From the IMG/VR virus record IMGVR_UViG_3300045996_001654, positions 1-38,184 of that record: a stretch of 38,184 nt of DNA. One strand, 5' to 3'. This stretch comes from a virus. The translations under genes were made by a program, and so were the position numbers. Every line of letters starts with the position of its first letter. Position 1 is the stretch's first letter. The notes beneath the pieces were generated by a model. It was not told the origin of the DNA, made no database searches, and saw only the letters and a program-made list of their open reading frames with translations. Positions 36,920 through 38,184 of the stretch are shown here, in pieces.

Positions 36920-37143
36920 GACAGCACCGCCTTGCGTTCGGCCTGTTGGCGTGTGGTGCGGCAGCCGCCGAGGCAGACGAACCGGCCGCCGATGATGTCC
37001 CAGCGCGGGTTGCCGGCCGTGTCGGACAGCGGCGCCTTGCAAAGCCGGTTGGCGCACTTGGGGATGTAGAACGGCTGGCAGTCGATTCCGAGCCGCAGCA
37101 GCGTCTGCGGCCGGGTGTGCCCGGCGGGCGTCCCCCGGCTCAC
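36916..37143 (-). CDS. Zinc-binding small protein, 75 aa
   Basis: GTG 37143 overlaps the previous stop (GTGA). A C-terminal domain with CANRLCKAPL and FVCLGGCRTTRQQ has four Cys spaced as a zinc ribbon. It is coupled with its neighbours in the early operon. No function known. Confidence 0.55.
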   Translation of the reverse strand: MSRGTPAGHTRPQTLLRLGIDCQPFYIPKCANRLCKAPLSDTAGNPRWDIIGGRFVCLGGCRTTRQQAERKAVLS

Positions 37144-37469
37144 GTCGTGCCCCCGTGCAGCTGCTCGAGCTCGTTGAGGGCTTCGGTGAGGTCGGTGCGC
37201 AGCTGGTCGCGTTCCCGGCGCAGGTGCCCCAGCTCGGTGCGGTCCTTGTCGCGACCGAGGCGATAGGCAGCCAACCGAACAGCGCTCTCGGTGAGCCGGT
37301 CGCCGAGTCGGGCCTGGGCGGCCAGCGCCTCGTCGCGTTCCTGCTCGACGCGACGCAGCAGGGCCGAGGTGGACTCGCCCAGGCGCCGCAGGTAGTCGGC
37401 GCCCTCCCACTTGGCGGGCAGGTCAGCCGTCCCCGGCCCGTCGAACGTCAGGTCGCTCTCGTCGCTCAT
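37140..37469 (-). CDS. Coiled-coil protein, 109 aa
   Basis: ATG 37469 overlaps the previous stop (ATGA). After an acidic start (MSDESDLTFDGPG), a long heptad-like coiled coil (about 30-104) contains ALLRRVEQERDEALAAQARL and RRERDQLRTDLTEALNELEQ. It probably dimerises. No family recognised. Confidence 0.6.
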   Translation of the reverse strand: MSDESDLTFDGPGTADLPAKWEGADYLRRLGESTSALLRRVEQERDEALAAQARLGDRLTESAVRLAAYRLGRDKDRTELGHLRRERDQLRTDLTEALNELEQLHGGTT

Positions 37470-37810
37470 GACGCGTACCAGCGGTAGGAGCCGTTCACGG
37501 CGGTCCGCAGCGGCGGCGGGGCGTCGTGCAGCACCTCGGAGTCGGCCGCCGACGGTTGCAGCGCCAGCCGCACCTCCAGCGCCAGGTTGAGGCGTTCGAC
37601 GTTGCGGTGCCCGGTCGGCTTGGCCCGCTCGACGTACAGGGCGGCGTCGACCAGGCGCAGCGCCTCCCGGGCGCGGGATGCCTGCTCGATCGCCTCAGCC
37701 TCGGCGGGGTCGATGACGGGCCGGCGGGCCGGGATGACGTCGGCGGGCGGGACGGTGTTGTCGACGGTGGCCGGGCCGTACAGGCCACGGGCCAGGGTGC
37801 GCCAGCTCAC
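37466..37810 (-). CDS. Hypothetical protein, 114 aa
   Basis: ATG 37810 overlaps the previous stop (ATGA). A Pro-rich N-terminus is followed by a helical middle (AEAIEQASRAREALRLVDAA) and a RLNLALEVRLALQP segment. It is a soluble small protein without recognised family, in the early operon. Confidence 0.55.
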   Translation of the reverse strand: MSWRTLARGLYGPATVDNTVPPADVIPARRPVIDPAEAEAIEQASRAREALRLVDAALYVERAKPTGHRNVERLNLALEVRLALQPSAADSEVLHDAPPPLRTAVNGSYRWYAS

Positions 37811-38028
37811 GACCCGCTCCGGTTCAGGATGTGACGCCCCAGCGGCCCGGGCTGGATGACGCCCATGTCGAGCATGTTCTGGACGGTGGCGACCATCAGG
37901 GCCTTGTTGTTGTCGGGCACCTTCGCCCAGTCGACGGCGCTGGCCGGGCGGGTCTCGTAGCCGTGCTCGGGGGCGAGGGTCTCGTAGGTGGCGTGGAAGT
38001 TCTGCGCGATCAGCTCGGCGGGGGTCAC
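37807..38028 (-). CDS. Hypothetical protein, 73 aa
   Basis: GTG 38028 overlaps the stop of the partial gene to its right (GTGA), giving 73 residues. The helical product (TPAELIAQNFHATYETLAPE; NNKALMVATVQNMLDMGVI) has no known family. Its size and coupling are like the rest of the early operon. Confidence 0.6.
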   Translation of the reverse strand: MTPAELIAQNFHATYETLAPEHGYETRPASAVDWAKVPDNNKALMVATVQNMLDMGVIQPGPLGRHILNRSGS

Positions 38029-38184
38029 GTCGTCTCCTCGGTGAAGGTGCGGCAGGTGCAGTTGGAGTTGGAGCAGGCCCCGCGCACGCCGGTGACGTCG
38101 TGGGGCTTGTGCAGGCTCGACAGGCACCCGCACACGCAGCGGCTCAGCTCGGTCGGGATCTGCCCGGTCGCTGCACCCGGGTCC
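38025..38184 (-). CDS. Partial Cys-rich protein, 5' end beyond window
   Basis: The frame is open at the window edge and ends with TGA 38025-38027. The visible 52 residues include CVCGCLSSLHKPHDVTG and CSNSNCTCRTF, probably zinc-binding. The start lies outside the window. Confidence 0.55.
   Translation of the reverse strand, partial: DPGAATGQIPTELSRCVCGCLSSLHKPHDVTGVRGACSNSNCTCRTFTEETT

Noticed and set aside
1-38184. Closure of the window into a circle
   Set aside because: The partial genes at the two ends do not join in frame; the frame from the left end meets a stop within 13 codons after the join.
1-38184. Integrase, transposase, CRISPR array or toxin-antitoxin pair
   Set aside because: No reading frame with the required motifs and no regular spacer-repeat array was seen; excisionase-like genes alone do not prove integration.

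Overview
The window is part of a temperate tailed phage (siphovirus type) or prophage of a high-GC actinobacterium. This rests on GC-biased third codon positions throughout, many GTG starts, ATGA/GTGA/TGATG start-stop overlaps, actinobacterial families (DUF2637/SpdB-like, DUF6221-like, FDXHR zinc protein) and a full HK97-type head and siphovirus tail module. Host genus cannot be fixed from sequence alone; Micromonosporaceae or Streptomyces relatives are guesses. Both ends cut through leftward genes. Joining the two ends does not restore a reading frame, so the window is a slice and not a closed circle. No integrase, tRNA or CRISPR array was seen.

Layout. (1) 1-2008, leftward: small genes including two MerR/excisionase-like DNA-binding proteins, from a promoter at 2016-2045. 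(2) 2009-2103: a divergent control region; both promoters appear to give leaderless mRNAs, and inverted repeats overlap them. (3) 2104-7960, rightward: a repressor-like HTH gene, then small regulators and several membrane proteins, ending at a strong hairpin (7975-8010). Two of the membrane proteins (4057-4806 and 5903-6556) carry C-terminal HTH segments, and their linkers are encoded by arrays of short DNA repeats. (4) 8255-32155, leftward late operon. Transcribed from the right it encodes an HNH protein, small and large terminase, portal, protease, capsid, structural and connector proteins, tail terminator, tail tube, frameshifted tail chaperones, tape measure, tail tip and fibre proteins, a secreted protein, M15-like endolysin, membrane proteins, a second HNH protein, a degenerate thermonuclease-like protein and a holin candidate. 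(5) 32379-38184, leftward early operon: a replication-initiator-like winged-HTH gene with internal iterons, LuxR-type and zinc proteins and many small genes, separated from the late operon by a terminator-like hairpin (32256-32279).

The most striking observations are these. A CCCAAAA slippery heptamer sits in frame near the 3' end of the portal gene; a -1 shift there would join the portal to a 230-residue extension whose reading frame has no upstream start codon. A classical -1 site (GGGAAAA) lies in the tail chaperone pair. Three genes for DNA-binding proteins contain DNA repeats: a 16-mer in the replication gene read in two different frames, TGAGCA dyads in the DUF2637-like gene, and a TGACnCn array with 21/12-bp phasing in the other membrane-HTH gene. 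Together these suggest membrane-tethered proteins that bind sites within their own genes, possibly for replication, segregation or control of the prophage.
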